A DNA stretch of 64,000 nt from Perognathus longimembris pacificus (GCF_023159225.1 NC_063184.1:16667528-16731527), one strand, 5' to 3'. Shown: positions 32,596-44,861, counted from the stretch's first letter. Translations and numbers: made by a program. Notes: generated by a model from the letters alone, not told the origin.

Positions 32596-33904
32596 GTGAG
32601 TGCGATGGAGAAGACCCGAGGAGGGGGAGGCAGAGGACAGAGAGGGAGTGGAGAGGGAAGAACAGCACCCCTTGGGGTTAGGTCCCCAAAGAAATGAAGG
32701 TGTACAGTCTTTAAAGGTAAAGAAACTAAGAGTCTGGAGAGAGACTCGGGAAGCTGAATCTCTTTCTATTTTCCTGATCTCTCCCAAGCCAGTTTAAAGC
32801 ATCTAGAGACTGAAAAAGCCAATTGCAGTGATTTAAAGACCTCTCGTTATTTTCAATGAAAACAAAGAGCAAGAAACATTTAACAGCACCCCACTTGTTC
32901 CAATCACCTTGAACAATCAAGAAAAATTATATGCTTTGTAAAAATGTATTATTGTTGTTGTTATTATTATTTGCACTTCCTTTCCTCTGTTGTTGGTCAC
33001 GGTTTGGGTACAGAAATGGACAGCCTTAATTCCTTTATCTCCTTTGTCCATGCTGTTCCCATCTTCACCTGTCCCCTCTCCCCCCATCCCCCTTTTATCC
33101 TTACCCTAAAGCCAACTTCTGTTTGGTCTCTAGTCTTAAAGGAGTCATCAATCAGAGGCCACAAGATTCCTCCACTCAACCAAACTGTGGGTCTGCAGTT
33201 AGAATTCACTGGGGCCATAAACGGTGTCAATCTTGGGAGTGTAACCATCTTGCAGAGGATGGGTAATGCTAGACCCAATGAATAAGTGATTTTGAAAAAT
33301 TAGGCACACTCTTTGAGAATTGATTTTTTAAAAAAAAATATGTTCAGAATGTTCCTGCAATGTTAGGGAGATTTTGAGAGGCCTAGACACTTGAAAGAAC
33401 CACAGATGTCTGTTTCTATATTCAAGGTTTTTGAGAATTCCTCATGCATTTGCTTTCTTAGACTGAACATTATGAAATGTTCGCTAGGAGAAAGCCCCTG
33501 GTGAGTGGTAACTTGTTACAGAAAGCAAGTCACATTTCAGTTTAATGTTTTGATAGAGAAGAATTGCTCCAAGTGATTACAGTGTCTGCATGGTGATTGG
33601 CAGGTGCATAAGAAGTGATGACTAGTATCACTTCTATATCCTGTAAAAAAAAATTCTTTTGTTTTATATCCAAAAACCTATCAAAAATCAAACGAGGCTA
33701 AATATAAGCTTTCACTACATCCCAGTATTGTTATGTGAAAATAAAATAAAATTTCCCATAAGCTCATTTACTATTTCAAAATAGTGAAATCTATAGAAAC
33801 TACTTTCACAGACCTTGTCGATAAGGTTAAGCTGGAGGAATGACAGTTTGTTGTCTCAGATGAAGACAATTAGATGCAAAATTATATTTTAATATTTAGT
33901 TATT

Positions 33905-33962
33905 TTGTGCCAGTCCTGGGGCTTGAACTCAAGACCTAAGCATAAGCCACCAGTGCCTGACT
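33905..33962 (-). mobile_element. SINE fragment
   Basis: GTGCCAGTCCTGGGGCTTGAACTC then AAGCCACCAGTGCCTGAC: the two outer ends of a reversed dimeric SINE with its middle deleted. Confidence 0.6.
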
Positions 33963-34600
33963 AAAATCATACTTCTTAAAGCTTCTGAAATAGTAACTTC
34001 CCTTTTCCTGTTGTGTCTATTTTTTCACACATATTTACTCTGGCATTTCTGCCAGAGAGAGAAATGAATGCAAAGAATGAACAAAATCAGCCAGAAGTTG
34101 AGGAAAAAGTAGAACTCTCTCTCATCTTGTCCCATCAAGATAGTCATTATTTTATTTTTGGTTTGCACATCATTTTTGCTTTTAGTTTAGTTTTGGCTTC
34201 TTTCCTTTATAAAAATAATTGTCAGCATGTGTGTTTTTTTAATGTAGTGGTGAGTGGGAGAGGTGTTAGCCTATAAAGTTATAAAATGCTCATGATCTTT
34301 TTTGAGATGTTAATGAGGCAATATAAAATTCCATGGAAATTTAGTATATCTGAAATTGGTATTGAAATTCTAAGGGAGAAGAGTTTATATTTCCAATTTT
34401 TGAAGTAATTTTGGAGATTTTTTTTAAACTTATAATGCAGTGTTATTTTATTATACTTACTAGTTTGAAATTAATGAATGCTATTTATTCTCTTCTACTT
34501 CATGGAAAACTTTGTATCACTAAAACTACACAACTCAGATAGCATACGATTTGCTATAAAATCTGAAACATGCTCACTTCAGGTTGTGAACAAAAAGTTA

Positions 34601-34795
34601 TTTCTAAACGCAGCAGTAGTACTCTCTAGATGCTGTGTTGAAAACAAACTACACAACTTGTGGATGGGGACAGGAGGGAAAAACTGGGAGAGCGTGAGTG
34701 AGCAATGGTAACGACATTGTTCAAGAGGAAATGTAGTCTTTATCTGACTTACATAATCACAACCCCTCTGTGTATCACCTTTATAATAACAACTG
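34601..34795 (+). mobile_element. L1 3' end, copy 1 of a near-tandem pair
   Basis: GCAGCAGTAGTACTC, GTGTTGAAAACAAACTAC, ACTTGTGG, GGAGGGAAAAACTGGGAGAG, GACATTGTTCAAGAGGAAATG and TATCACCTTTATAATAAC follow the same order as 35114-35290. Confidence 0.75.
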
Positions 34796-34796
34796 A

Positions 34797-34957
34797 GGGC
34801 TGGGAATATGGCCTAGTGGCAAGAGTGCTTGCCTCATATACATGAAGCCCTGGGTTCGATTCCTCAGCACCATGTATATAGAAAAAGCCAGAAGTGGCAC
34901 TGTAGCTCAAGTGGTAAAATGCTAGCCTTGAGCAAAAAAAAATAAAAATAAAAAATA
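34797..34957 (+). mobile_element. IDL-Geo-like SINE, right half truncated, 15-bp target-site duplication
   Basis: GGGCTGGGAATATGGCC...TAGCCTTGAGC, then directly an A-rich tail, so the end of the second module is missing. TATAATAACAACTGA at 34782-34796 and 34958-34972 is a perfect duplication. Confidence 0.92.
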
Positions 34958-34972
34958 TATAATAACAACTGA

Positions 34973-35320
34973 ATATGCCTGAGGAAAGAAAAGAGAATAC
35001 GCTTATCTGACCAGAAAAGAAAAACAAAAGAATTACAGAACTGGAGGAAAACTTCTCCAAAAGAAATACAAAGGGGGAATACAGAAATGGTGGGACAAAG
35101 GGTGAACAAATGCAGCAGTGATACTCATTCAACACTGTGTTGAAAATGAACTCTAATAACTTGTGGGAAAAGGAGTAGGGAGGGAAAAACTAGGAGAAAA
35201 TAAGGGGAGAGATGACACTGTTCAAAAAGAAATGTACTCATTACCTGACTTATGTAACTGTAACCTTCTGAACATCACCTTTACAATAACAATACAATAC
35301 AATAAATACAGAAGTAGAGG
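34973..35320 (+). mobile_element. L1 3' end, copy 2 of a near-tandem pair
   Basis: GCAGCAGTGATACTC, GTGTTGAAAATGAAC, AACTTGTGGG, GGGAAAAACTAGGAGA, GACACTGTTCAAAAAGAAATGTACTC and ACATCACCTTTACAATAAC, then a CAATA-rich tail. Confidence 0.75.
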
Positions 35321-35756
35321 AAAACTCCTTTAAAGATAATTTCGAGAGTCAAAGACTGTATGAACATAACAGTTATTAAAACTTTCTGCAGTGTGATCTT
35401 TCTGCATTTGTGTCTTATCAAATATGACCTAGGAAAATTGACTGAAGTTTTTGTAATCATTTTCTAGGTTAAACTTTTCAAGATTAACTCTGCTGATACT
35501 GATATGTAAGTCATGATACCTTTGGCTATAGATATGTGAACTTACTATCATATTTGAGATAGAAACATTTTTATCAGTATAGACTTACCAAAATTACAGT
35601 TCCATCAACAAATAATGCTTTATTAAAATAACTATAAGGATGAGAGGCTTCCTGCTTGTACCTCATCAGTAAAGGAATATATCATTTTGAATGTAATGTG
35701 AATATTTCACATATTTACTTGTAAATATTCTCCACCCCTGTTTTATATGAACAGAA

Positions 35757-36300
35757 TTGTATAATCTCGACCTAAATGAAAAAGAAAAATCAATTCTTTC
35801 TTTGCCCAGAGTAAGAAAATTCTTAGCGGGGAGAAAATCAGCTTTGACTTGGGGACATGACTTTCCTTTAGCTGCAGCAGAACACTTTAAAACTTTCTAT
35901 GACTTAGAAATTTTGGACTTTAAAAAGACTGTCGATAATTCCCATAATGATAATAATTCCCTGTGGCTTATGAATGGAGACCTGCAGGCTAATGGTCATA
36001 CATTTTGCTGTAATCGAAGGCATTTCCTTTGAAATGTTCAACCCTCATTCTACACTTGGAGAATTGCTTGTTTCCACTTTTCCCTTTGCAAATAACTACC
36101 GAATATTTGAATATGAAGTCATCGCTCCTAGTCTAACTCTGATAACACAAATCCCTGCAAAAATGCTTTCTTATGGTCCAATCACTCTGTTCTTCCTACT
36201 TCCTTCTTGTTTGGACAGACAGTTCCCTTCTGTCCTGATCCCCTTGATTAATAAAGAGTTTCTTGTCTCCCAAATATCCTCCCCAAAGTCAGCATGTTGA
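35757..36300 (+). other. Overlapping open frames, no recognised product
   Basis: Two frames (91 and 108 codons) overlap. The first begins at a TTG, not an ATG. Neither shows a domain, signal peptide or family resemblance known to me. Near the end, GATTAATAAAGAG (36246-36258) followed by a T-rich stretch resembles a polyadenylation region or LTR edge. I do not call a gene. Confidence 0.3.
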
Positions 36301-36804
36301 AATAAAACATTTGGATGAAATAGTTATCTAAAAGATACTACGTTTCCAAAGATCACAGTACACTTCACATTCAATCAGTCCATTCTAGAGTACATTCTCC
36401 ACTTAATTTCCATGTGATTGTATCTCCTAACTACTAATGAAGACTGCAGATAAAACCATCAACTTTAAGACTGTTAGAATTTAGTGCCGTGTGTTCTGCA
36501 TGTATGTATAACAAATCCTACATTGCTTATATTTTAGTTAGGAATGTGAGAGGTAGAAAATTAATTGAGTAGCTGGCATACTATAATGTAATTTCTACTC
36601 CTTTGTAGCATATATCACTTGATACATGCGCATATTAGAAAACAAACATTTCTTTCTATCTCCTCAACACAAGTCTGAGATTAAGCTAGAATTGTAAGAA
36701 GTTTTTAGTGACATATAATAAAATATAATTTCAGGACACATGGCCCAGTTTGTTCTGAATACTTAACTTCAGAATTGCATTCACTGTTAATTATTAGTAA
36801 ATCT

Positions 36805-37050
36805 TTTATTGCCAGTCCTGGGGCAGCATTCAGGCTCTGAGTTCAAGGGTGTTCTTCCTGAGCTTTTTTTTTTTCCCCTCAAGGCTAGTGCTCCACCATT
36901 TGAGCCACAGTGCCACTACTAGCTTTTTTTTTTTTTTTTTTAGTAGTTTTTTGGAGATAAAGAGTCTCATGGGGGCTTTGAACCTTTGTCCTCAGATCTC
37001 AGCTTCTTGAGTAGCTAGGATTACAAGTGTGAGCCACTTGTCTGGCTCTT
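36805..37050 (-). mobile_element. B1-like dimeric SINE, reversed
   Basis: TTGCCAGTCCTGGGGCAGC, GAGCCACAGTGCCAC, GAGATAAAGAGTCTCATGGGGGC and CTCAGCTTCTTGAGTAGCTAGGATTACAAGTGTGAGCC. Confidence 0.8.
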
Positions 37051-38404
37051 ACTGGTAAACCTTAAGGGAGTAACTTAATGCAGTTCATCTAATAGTGTGA
37101 ATCTGTTAAGAAAGATGGCAAAACTACTTTGTATTGTTTAAACCCAGCAACCTACCTACATGAATAATTATTTAAAGAAATATATAACTGAACCAAGAAA
37201 CAATTTTAGCTAAAGTTTTTTGAAACACTATCTTACCAGCCACTCTGTTTTTCAATATTTCTTTAGAAATCTTCTGTTTTACTTCCTTAAAAAGGAATTC
37301 ATGTAAATATTTCATAGGAGCTTTGGAAGTCTACAGAAATAGACTATGAATAGATAACAGTACACAAACATGAGATATGGTGAGATCTTAGATAGAAACA
37401 GGCTTTGTAAATATATTGTGGTAAATTTTGCATTACACCTATGAATATTATTATATAAATGCACTGGTTAATTTGTTATCAATTTGATTTGAGTGCCCTG
37501 ATCCAATCTCAGCTCTGAGAGGACTCACTACCCACAGAATTAATTTTCTTTATTAGAGCTACAATCCTCACTTGATTCATCATTTAGCCCACATCATGAA
37601 CTTCATACGGGTTACTCTGAGGTCAATTATTTTTCTATCTTTGAATTATACACAAAATAATCATTTCAAAACTTTATTTGGGGCAATATTTCTTTTAGGA
37701 AATGTTTTCTAAACATTTACATCTTTTATATTTCTTATTCAAGGGTTTAAAAAAGATCTAGTTTGTATCCTGTGAGAGTTCTGTTTAAAATCAATGAGTG
37801 TCTATTCTTTTCTTTCTTTTTTGGGGAGGATATGTGGAGATGTGAATTCAGACTCTCGCACCCAAGCTGACTTGCTAGGCTTGTCCTGATGCCTTGTGCC
37901 ACACCTACAGCCAGTGCCAATCCTTATAAATTAATCCTGAACACATTGTGAAAGCAATCGACATATTAATTAAATGGATGAAGTGCAAAGTCAACACAGA
38001 CTTAAGATGTAATCAGACTTGTCTCTTATGTAATCAGCACAATCTCAGTTGATATAAAAGTAACAATTCATCACTGCATACATTATTTCACTGTTGAGAA
38101 TTTAAGACTAAGACATAAATAGATTGAGATAAAAATTTATTTCCAAGGATTGTTTTTCAAATTCAAATAATCAAAAGCAACTAAAATTCTCAACAAAATA
38201 AAAAGAAACATATTTAAAAATAAAAATCAGTGTAAGAATAAAAATCAATAACATGTAGAAATAAAATAAAAACATACTTAAACATAACCCCAATTTTCAC
38301 AAGACTCCAAACTAATGCATATAAATGTGATAAAGTCAGCAGGATTTTCCCTATACTTTATTTTACTCCTTGCTAAAGTCACACAGTTATTTCAGGCTCT
38401 ATCA

Positions 38405-38580
38405 ATGGTGGTCCAAAGCCAGCCTGGGCAGGAAAATCCATGAGACTCTTACGTCCAATGAATGACTGACTGAAAAGCTGGAAGTGGAGCTGTGGCTCAA
38501 GTTATATAGGGCTAGCCTTGAGCAAGAAAGTTCAGGGATAGCACTCAAGACCCCCAGAGTTTGAGCGCCAAGACTGGCAC
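38405..38580 (+). mobile_element. B1-like dimeric SINE, 5'-truncated
   Basis: Starts inside the left half (AAAGCCAGCCTGGGCAGG) and continues through GAGCTGTGGCTCAAGTTATATAGG and AGTTTGAGCGCCAAGACTGGC. The (ATCC)n run follows. Confidence 0.75.
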
Positions 38581-38586
38581 TCTACC

Positions 38587-38655
38587 TATCCATCCATCCA
38601 TCCATCCATTCATCCATCTATCATAACTATCTATGTATCTATCTATACATATATA
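38587..38655 (+). repeat. (ATCC)n/(ATCT)n microsatellite
   Basis: ATCC units pass into ATCT and ATAC units at the 3' side of the SINE at 38405-38580. Confidence 0.85.
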
Positions 38656-39436
38656 TGCATCTATGCATAAATGTGGAATGTTAATAGTGATGAAGTAATG
38701 CAATTTTTGGGAAACAAGATAGGATTATTCTTCCACAATTTTGTTGGCTGTGCAATCAAACTGAAGGCCCATATGCCTTCTCATTGCTCTATTACTCCAT
38801 TATTGGTTTACTAATTTAAAAAAATCCAGGGCAGTAGCTCTGGCTTTGCTCTGGAACCTGCCTTCAGAACTCTCTCACACTGAGAGGTACACAACATGTA
38901 TCCATTCCAGCAATTCCCTGATACGGAACAGCAAACACTATTTTCCATTCATCTGCTGTATGGGAATGGTTCTACTTTTATCTAGAACTAAACTTATTTG
39001 ATTTGTTAATTTCTATGGGCAAACATTCAAGAGGCTTCAGGAAAGAAATTGCTGTCCATACACATACATTTCAAAATTAACCAAAAGAAGAATTGATGTT
39101 ATCTGACAAAACAAAACTCTACTCTTCATGTTTTCAGTATCCCTGCTGTCACTTCTCACCCAGCCACTCCTATCAGGTTCCTCTGAGCTGCCGGCAGCCT
39201 GGGACCCTCCCACTCAAGCTAACTCCTGTGTGGGATGGTGGCATGGAAATCAGCACACTCTGCTATCAGTGCAGTTGCAATAGTACTGGGGCTTGAACTC
39301 AGGGCCTGGGATCTGTTCCTTGGTTCCTCACTCCACTATTGCTTCTTTGCCCATTAATTTTGTAGAGTCTGTTTCCACTCGCATCTGCGGCCTTTTATGT
39401 CATATCACTGCTCAGGTTTTGTGTTTTTCTTTTCTT

Positions 39437-39895
39437 TCCTTTTTTGTTGTTGTTGGTGGTGGGGCTTGAACTCCAGGCATGGGCACTGAGCTCTTCAGCT
39501 CAAGGCTGGAGCTCTACCACTTGAGCGACAGGGCCATTTCCAGTTTTCTGGTGGTTCATTGGAGATAAGAGTCTCATGGGGGGCTGGGAATATGGCCTAG
39601 TGGCAAGAGTGCTTGCCTTATATACATGAAGCCCTGGGTTTTATTCCCCAGCACCACATATATAGAAAACGGCCAGAAGTGGTGCTGTGGCTCAAGTGGC
39701 AGAGTGCTAGCCTTGAGCAAAAAGAAGCCAGGGACAGTGCTCAGGCCCTGAGTCCAAGCCCAGGACTGGTAAGAAAAAGAAAAAAAAAAAGAGTTTCACG
39801 GACTTTCCTACCTGGGCTGGTTTGAACTGCAATCCTCAGATCTCAGCCTCCCGAGTAGCCAGGATTCCAGGCGTAAGTCACTAGCACCCAACTCT
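39437..39895 (-). mobile_element. B1-like dimeric SINE, reversed, split by a younger SINE
   Basis: GGGGCTTGAACTCCAGGCATGGGCACTGAGC...GTGGTTCATTGGAGATAAGAGTCTCATGG, then after the insert GAGTTTCACGGACTTTCC...CTCAGCCTCCCGAGTAGCCAGGATTCCAGGCG. The two halves join to a normal element when the insert is removed. Confidence 0.88.
39580..39788 (+). mobile_element. IDL-Geo-like dimeric SINE nested in an older SINE
   Basis: Full dimer with A-rich tail. Target-site duplication AAGAGTCTCATGG (39567-39579) versus AAGAGTTTCACGG (39789-39801), 11 of 13. Confidence 0.9.
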
Positions 39896-40884
39896 CTTTT
39901 CTTTTTTTAAATTAGAAATATCCCATTTATTGTAGCTTGTATAAGTATAAAAAGCTATACTTGTCATAGGATATTATACAAATCTGAGAAACACATTGGA
40001 TTTGTGTCATGCATGAAGACTTCTCATATAAATTCACCATCCTATTTAAGCACTCATCTTGATCCTAGAAGAAAAATCTAGAAGAAAAACATCTTCATGG
40101 ATCCTCATTGAAGTATTTTTTTTCTTTTCCTTATTTTTAATTTTATGTGTAGCATTCCAATCTTTGCCTCTGGTCATCTTTGTCAGTGGTCAGCCTATTA
40201 GCAAGTGACCAGTCAGGAGCTGTGTTAAATAACTTGCTCTACCCTTGTTTATTGACTTTGTGTTATGGGGGTGCTCGCTGCTTCTAGGAATTCACAGCTT
40301 GGTTTCATGTTCATCCAGTTCCCAGTAGCTCCCAAGAATGTCCTCCAATCTCTCACAGGAAGCATAGCCCTGTAACCTGCTTTCCAGATCAGCAGAGGTA
40401 TATAACCTTCATAGACCTGGGCTTTATCTTGCACTGAATGTCTCTGTTGATTTTATAACTGCACTACAGTTTTATTATCTTTTCCAACTTAAAATATTGC
40501 CATGTTGTTAGCCTTCCCTTCCTGTTTACCACTGAAAAGCCATTGTTTAAAACCCCCAAGGTATGGGTTTTTCTGTGTTCTGTCATCTGAGCAGTCAGTT
40601 CCTGCTAGCTGGGCAGCAGAGCTAAGTTATCCAAGATATCTCCAATTGTGCAGGGGAGAACTTTACCATGGCTCTGAGGAGAGCAAGGAGCTGACACAAG
40701 ACTGAATCTGTGCTCTTATGGACACATAGATTTTACTGTATAGTTCATTTGTTTTATCTGTGCTTAATTTTAAAAGATGTTCATTAATCGTTCATCTTGA
40801 CAATTCAGTTCATTTTTTCCCAGTGGTTTTGTAACAAAGGATTTCCAGGGCATACAATAGTTATGGGATTTTTTTTTTTTTTAC

Positions 40885-42100
40885 CTTGCTGCCAAGTTTT
40901 AAGTGTTGTTGTTTTTCAATGATATTTTGAGAATATATCCTTAGTCAAGTAGGCAAATATCTCTCAGCCTATGGTCCCAATCTTTCTGTTTTCTTCACAG
41001 ATTCTTTTGCAGAGCAAAAGCTGTAAATGTTGCTAACAGTCAATTAGTGATGTGCTTGCTTATGCTTTTGGCACCCTGTCTGAGGCTCTCCCTTTACACA
41101 GGTTATGTAGATTTCTTCCCATGTCATCTCCTCAACGTATTCTAAGTTAATTTTATTTATTTTTTATTTATTTATTTTTGGCCAGTCCTGGGCCTCGGAC
41201 TCAGGGCCTGAGCACCATCCCTGGCTTCTTCCCGCTCAAGGCTAGCACTCTGCCACCTGAGCCACAGCGCCCCTTCTGGCAGTTTTCCATATATGAGGTA
41301 CTGGGGAATCGAACCGAGAGCTTCATGTGTAGGAGGCAAGCACTCTTGCCACTAGGCCATATTCCCAGCCCCTTGTCCCTGGCTTCTTTTTTTTGCTCAA
41401 GGCTAGCACTCTGCCACTTGAGCCACAGCGCCACTTCTGGCCGTTTTCTGTATATGTGGTGCTGGGGAATTGAACCCAGGGCCTCATGTATACGAGGAAA
41501 GCAATCTTGCCACTAGGCCGTATCCCCAGCCCCCCAAGTTAATTTTAGTATAAAGTGTGAGATTGCACCCAATGTAAATTTCTGACCTCCAGATGTCCAA
41601 CTGTTTCAAAAAAATTTTGTGAAAAAACTATCATGTTTCCATTTAATTGCCTTTGCACTTTTGTCAAAAATCAATGGGCCATCTTTATTTAGGTCTATTT
41701 CTGGACTCTTGAATCTGTTTCATTGATCTATGTCTCTACCAAGTAGACAGTCTTGATTACTAGGACTTAAAATATGATAGTGTGAATCTTCCAAGTTCAG
41801 TAGTTATTTTTATTACTCTATTTTTTATTTGCTTTTCCATGAGTTATAAAATGAGAATTTAGATATCTAACAAAAACATCTGCTTATGTGATTTTTTAAA
41901 TGCTATATAGTTCCCCCAAGGACATTCTTGAATTATTCTGATCATTTTCTGGGAGAAAAATGTGCATCCCCTAATCATTAAACAAGATATTAGTTTGAGG
42001 CTATTTGATCAGATATGAGAAATTTCCTGTATCTTAATATGCTAAATAAATGTTTAGTAAATGTGTTTTCTACATCAGTTGATTAGTTTACAATGACTTT
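40885..42100 (-). mobile_element. Old L1 ORF2 region, reversed
   Basis: CCTTAGTCAAGTAGGCAAATATC, TTTTGCAGAGCAAAAGCTGTAAATG, GTTTCATTGATCTATGTCTCTACC and GATTACTAGGACTTAAAATATG are the reversed form of a conserved stretch near the end of mammalian L1 ORF2. SINEs at 41180-41534 split it. Confidence 0.6.
41180..41534 (-). mobile_element. Two IDL-Geo-like SINEs in tandem within one target-site duplication
   Basis: Copy at 41180-41372 is full length, copy at 41373-41534 lacks about 40 bases of its 3' end. Both are reversed and abut with no A-tail between them. AAGTTAATTTTA at 41144-41155 and 41536-41547 is a perfect 12-bp duplication enclosing the pair, so they behave as one insertion. Confidence 0.9.
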
Positions 42101-42101
42101 T

Positions 42102-42308
42102 TAGACCCTCGGGGGCCTGGGCACTATTCTTGAGCTTTTCTGCACAAGGCTAGGCCCCTAACACTTGAGCCACAGCTCCACTTCTAGCTTTTGGTGGTTA
42201 ATTGAAATAAGAGTTTCACAGACCTTCTTACTTGGGATGGCTTCAAACCACAATCATGAACCTCCTGAGTAGCTGGGATTATAGGTGTAAACTACTGGCA
42301 TATAGCTA
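42102..42308 (-). mobile_element. B1-like dimeric SINE, reversed
   Basis: GGCCTGGGCACTATTCTTGAGC, GAGCCACAGCTCCACTTCTAGC and CTCCTGAGTAGCTGGGATTATAGGTGTAAAC. Confidence 0.75.
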
Positions 42309-43324
42309 AATAGATTTTTTTTTTTTAGTATGAAAACCAACATGCACAAAATCTTCAGTCTAATCTCCAGCACACACGTAGATGAAACCCTTCTTTCTCC
42401 CTCTTTCTGTCTCTGCCTCTGTTTCTCTGTCTCTGTCTCTCCATTTCTCTCTTGCCTCTTTTTTCATATTTCTGAGCAATACTGTTCTCAAAAGTAAATT
42501 GCAAAATGGTGTCTACTTTTTAATTATGTTGCATTGCATAACAATAGTTTTACTTCTCTTTGAATACATCATAGGAAAGAATTGATCTTTCACCTAAAAA
42601 GGCATATGTGTAGAGTTGAAGATAGTATTTTCTTATACTTTTTCTAAGTGTTTTTATCTTTATGGTGTTATCTCTTGTTTTACATAAGTATTAGTAATGT
42701 GTGTTTCTCCCTCTTCCTTTTTTCTTGTCAGTGTTGTAATTTTTCCCCTACTTTAACTTTTATTGAATCCCCCTACTACTTAATTTCCTTTATTTTGCTT
42801 CATTTGTGTTTATTTTATTTTTATTTCTCAAGTAGCTTAAGATGAAACCTTGGAGATTTTTCTGCCTTTTCTAATAAGCATTTCTTTTTAAAAATTTACA
42901 TTGAAGCCCTGCTTCTGGGGAATAGCACAGGTTTTGTGGCAAACTTTAAGATGGTCTTCATCATCTCTCATTCCAGTGTCTCCCCCATTACAGTTGTGTC
43001 TTATTGAATGAAGGCCTGGAGTAGGTTTTTACATAAATAAAACATGGCAAAGGTGAAAGGTTATCTGCCAGATGTTTACTCACGTTAACCCTAGCAGATA
43101 GCCATGGTGTTTGCTTTTCTCTATTAGTTAGTGGCTTTTACAAAGTAAGTTGGCATAAGCCTGGTAGCCACAACTCACCAGATAAAACCATACTCAGCCA
43201 AAACAGCAATTAGTTAACCTGAGCTAACTCAACCACTCAACTAAATTGTCCAAGACTCTTGACTGATAGAAAATGTGAGAAAATAAATGGTGATTATTCC
43301 ATTTAAACTTTACAACTATATTAT

Positions 43325-43437
43325 GAAACCAGGCATTGTTGTAAATGCTTATAATGCCAGCACTTAGGAGGTAGTGTCAAGAGGATTGTAACTTGAACGC
43401 CAGCCTAGGTGACCTTGTGAAACTTTATCTTAAGGTG
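43325..43437 (+). mobile_element. B1-like monomer
   Basis: GGCATTGTTGTAAATGCTTATAATGCCAGCACTTAGGAGG...AACGCCAGCCTAGGTGACC is a B1 pattern without a right module. Confidence 0.7.
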
Positions 43438-43746
43438 AAAGTTCATATATAGATTACATACTCTGTTATTGTTTGTGGAGTGCTGTGTAAGCCAGTCAGT
43501 CTCGGTTTATTGAAGGAGTTGATCAGCTCTTACGGGTTCTTGCTGGTTTTCTATGAGTTTTTCAAGAAGCATTCTGCCACAGCTGTCAGGTCAATGACAG
43601 CTCATGGATATGATGGTGGTTCATAGGATTCCAATGGAGCTGAAAACATATAAAACAGGAGAACTCATTGGTTGCGGTTGTAATGTTTTCTACAGAGGAG
43701 TAACAAGGAAACTATTCCATTAAAATTTAAAAAATGAAGGGGTAGT

Positions 43747-43985
43747 CTGGCATGGGTAGCTCATGCCTGTAATCCTAGTTATGTGGGAGGCTGAGATCTG
43801 AGGGTCAAAGTTCAAAGCCAGCCCAAATAGAAAAAAAAATCCTGAGACTCTCATCTCTAATTAACCACCAAAAAGCCAGAATTGGAACTGTGGTCCAAGT
43901 GGTAGAGTTCCAGCTTTGTGTAAAACAAGTGAAATGACAGTGTCTAGAGCTGAGTTCAAGCTCCAGGACTGGCCTGAAAAAAAAT
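43747..43985 (+). mobile_element. B1-like dimeric SINE
   Basis: GGGTAGCTCATGCCTGTAATCC, GGAGGCTGAGATCTGAGG, GTGGTCCAAGTGGTAGAG and CTGAGTTCAAGCTCCAGGACTGGC, then an A-tail. Confidence 0.82.
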
Positions 43986-44825
43986 TAAAGGAGAATGAGA
44001 ATAGGATTATAGAAAGAATTCATTGGGATAGAAAGAAAATTTCCAAGAAATTAGCATTTTCTTTTGAAAACTGTTGAGATGATTTGTATCAAGTAGGTAG
44101 ACACACAACCATGGCGATCAAAATAACTATTCAATTTCCTAATAGCTCTATTAGTTCTACTATGTGAGAACATAAATGAGATTCTTGATTTCGTAGAGTT
44201 AAATGGATCCTTACTTGGTGAGAAAATGAAATTGGAAAATCTATAGTTGTTGTCAATAATTTCGGATGATGCATGAGTTAATGAAACAGATGCTGAGAAC
44301 TGAGACATTGGCTTCCTGAAGGTGTTTAAATTCTAAGCTACTTACAAATAAGACATTATTGTGTGTATAGACACAATGGTCTGTCTACTCACTAATGATG
44401 GGGAAAATGGATACCCCCTTAAGTGAATCTGGAAACCTTTCCGTGAACTGTTAATATAGCAAATTTCTGTGATGTTTCATATAATAATATGTGTTCTGTC
44501 ATTTTTACTAGTCATGCATGGGGTTTCCTTCCTAATGGAATTTAAAGATTTCTCCTTATCTCCACAGATAAGTTCCTGTACATGAAGCATAGTTGATACA
44601 CTGTGACTGTGACCTCAGTTAGTCCTTTTTTCTAGCAATTGTAAATGTATCAAAGCTCCCATGTTTCCAATCAGTGTTCCCTTACAAAACATGACATTGG
44701 CAATGGAAATGGCATAGCACATATGTTAGAACTAAGCTCATTCACAATTTATTCCACTTAGAAAAATAACTTTAAGTGTAAGTACATTGACACAAAATAT
44801 GCTCTTCACAGAATGGATTGAAAGT

Positions 44826-44861
44826 TTGTGTGTGTGTCTGTGTCTATGTCTGTGTGTGTAT

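Noticed and set aside
31967..32668. Large minus-strand frames opposite TACR3 exon 1
   Set aside because: These are shadows of the GC-rich coding exon. The + strand matches the receptor throughout and has correct splice sites.
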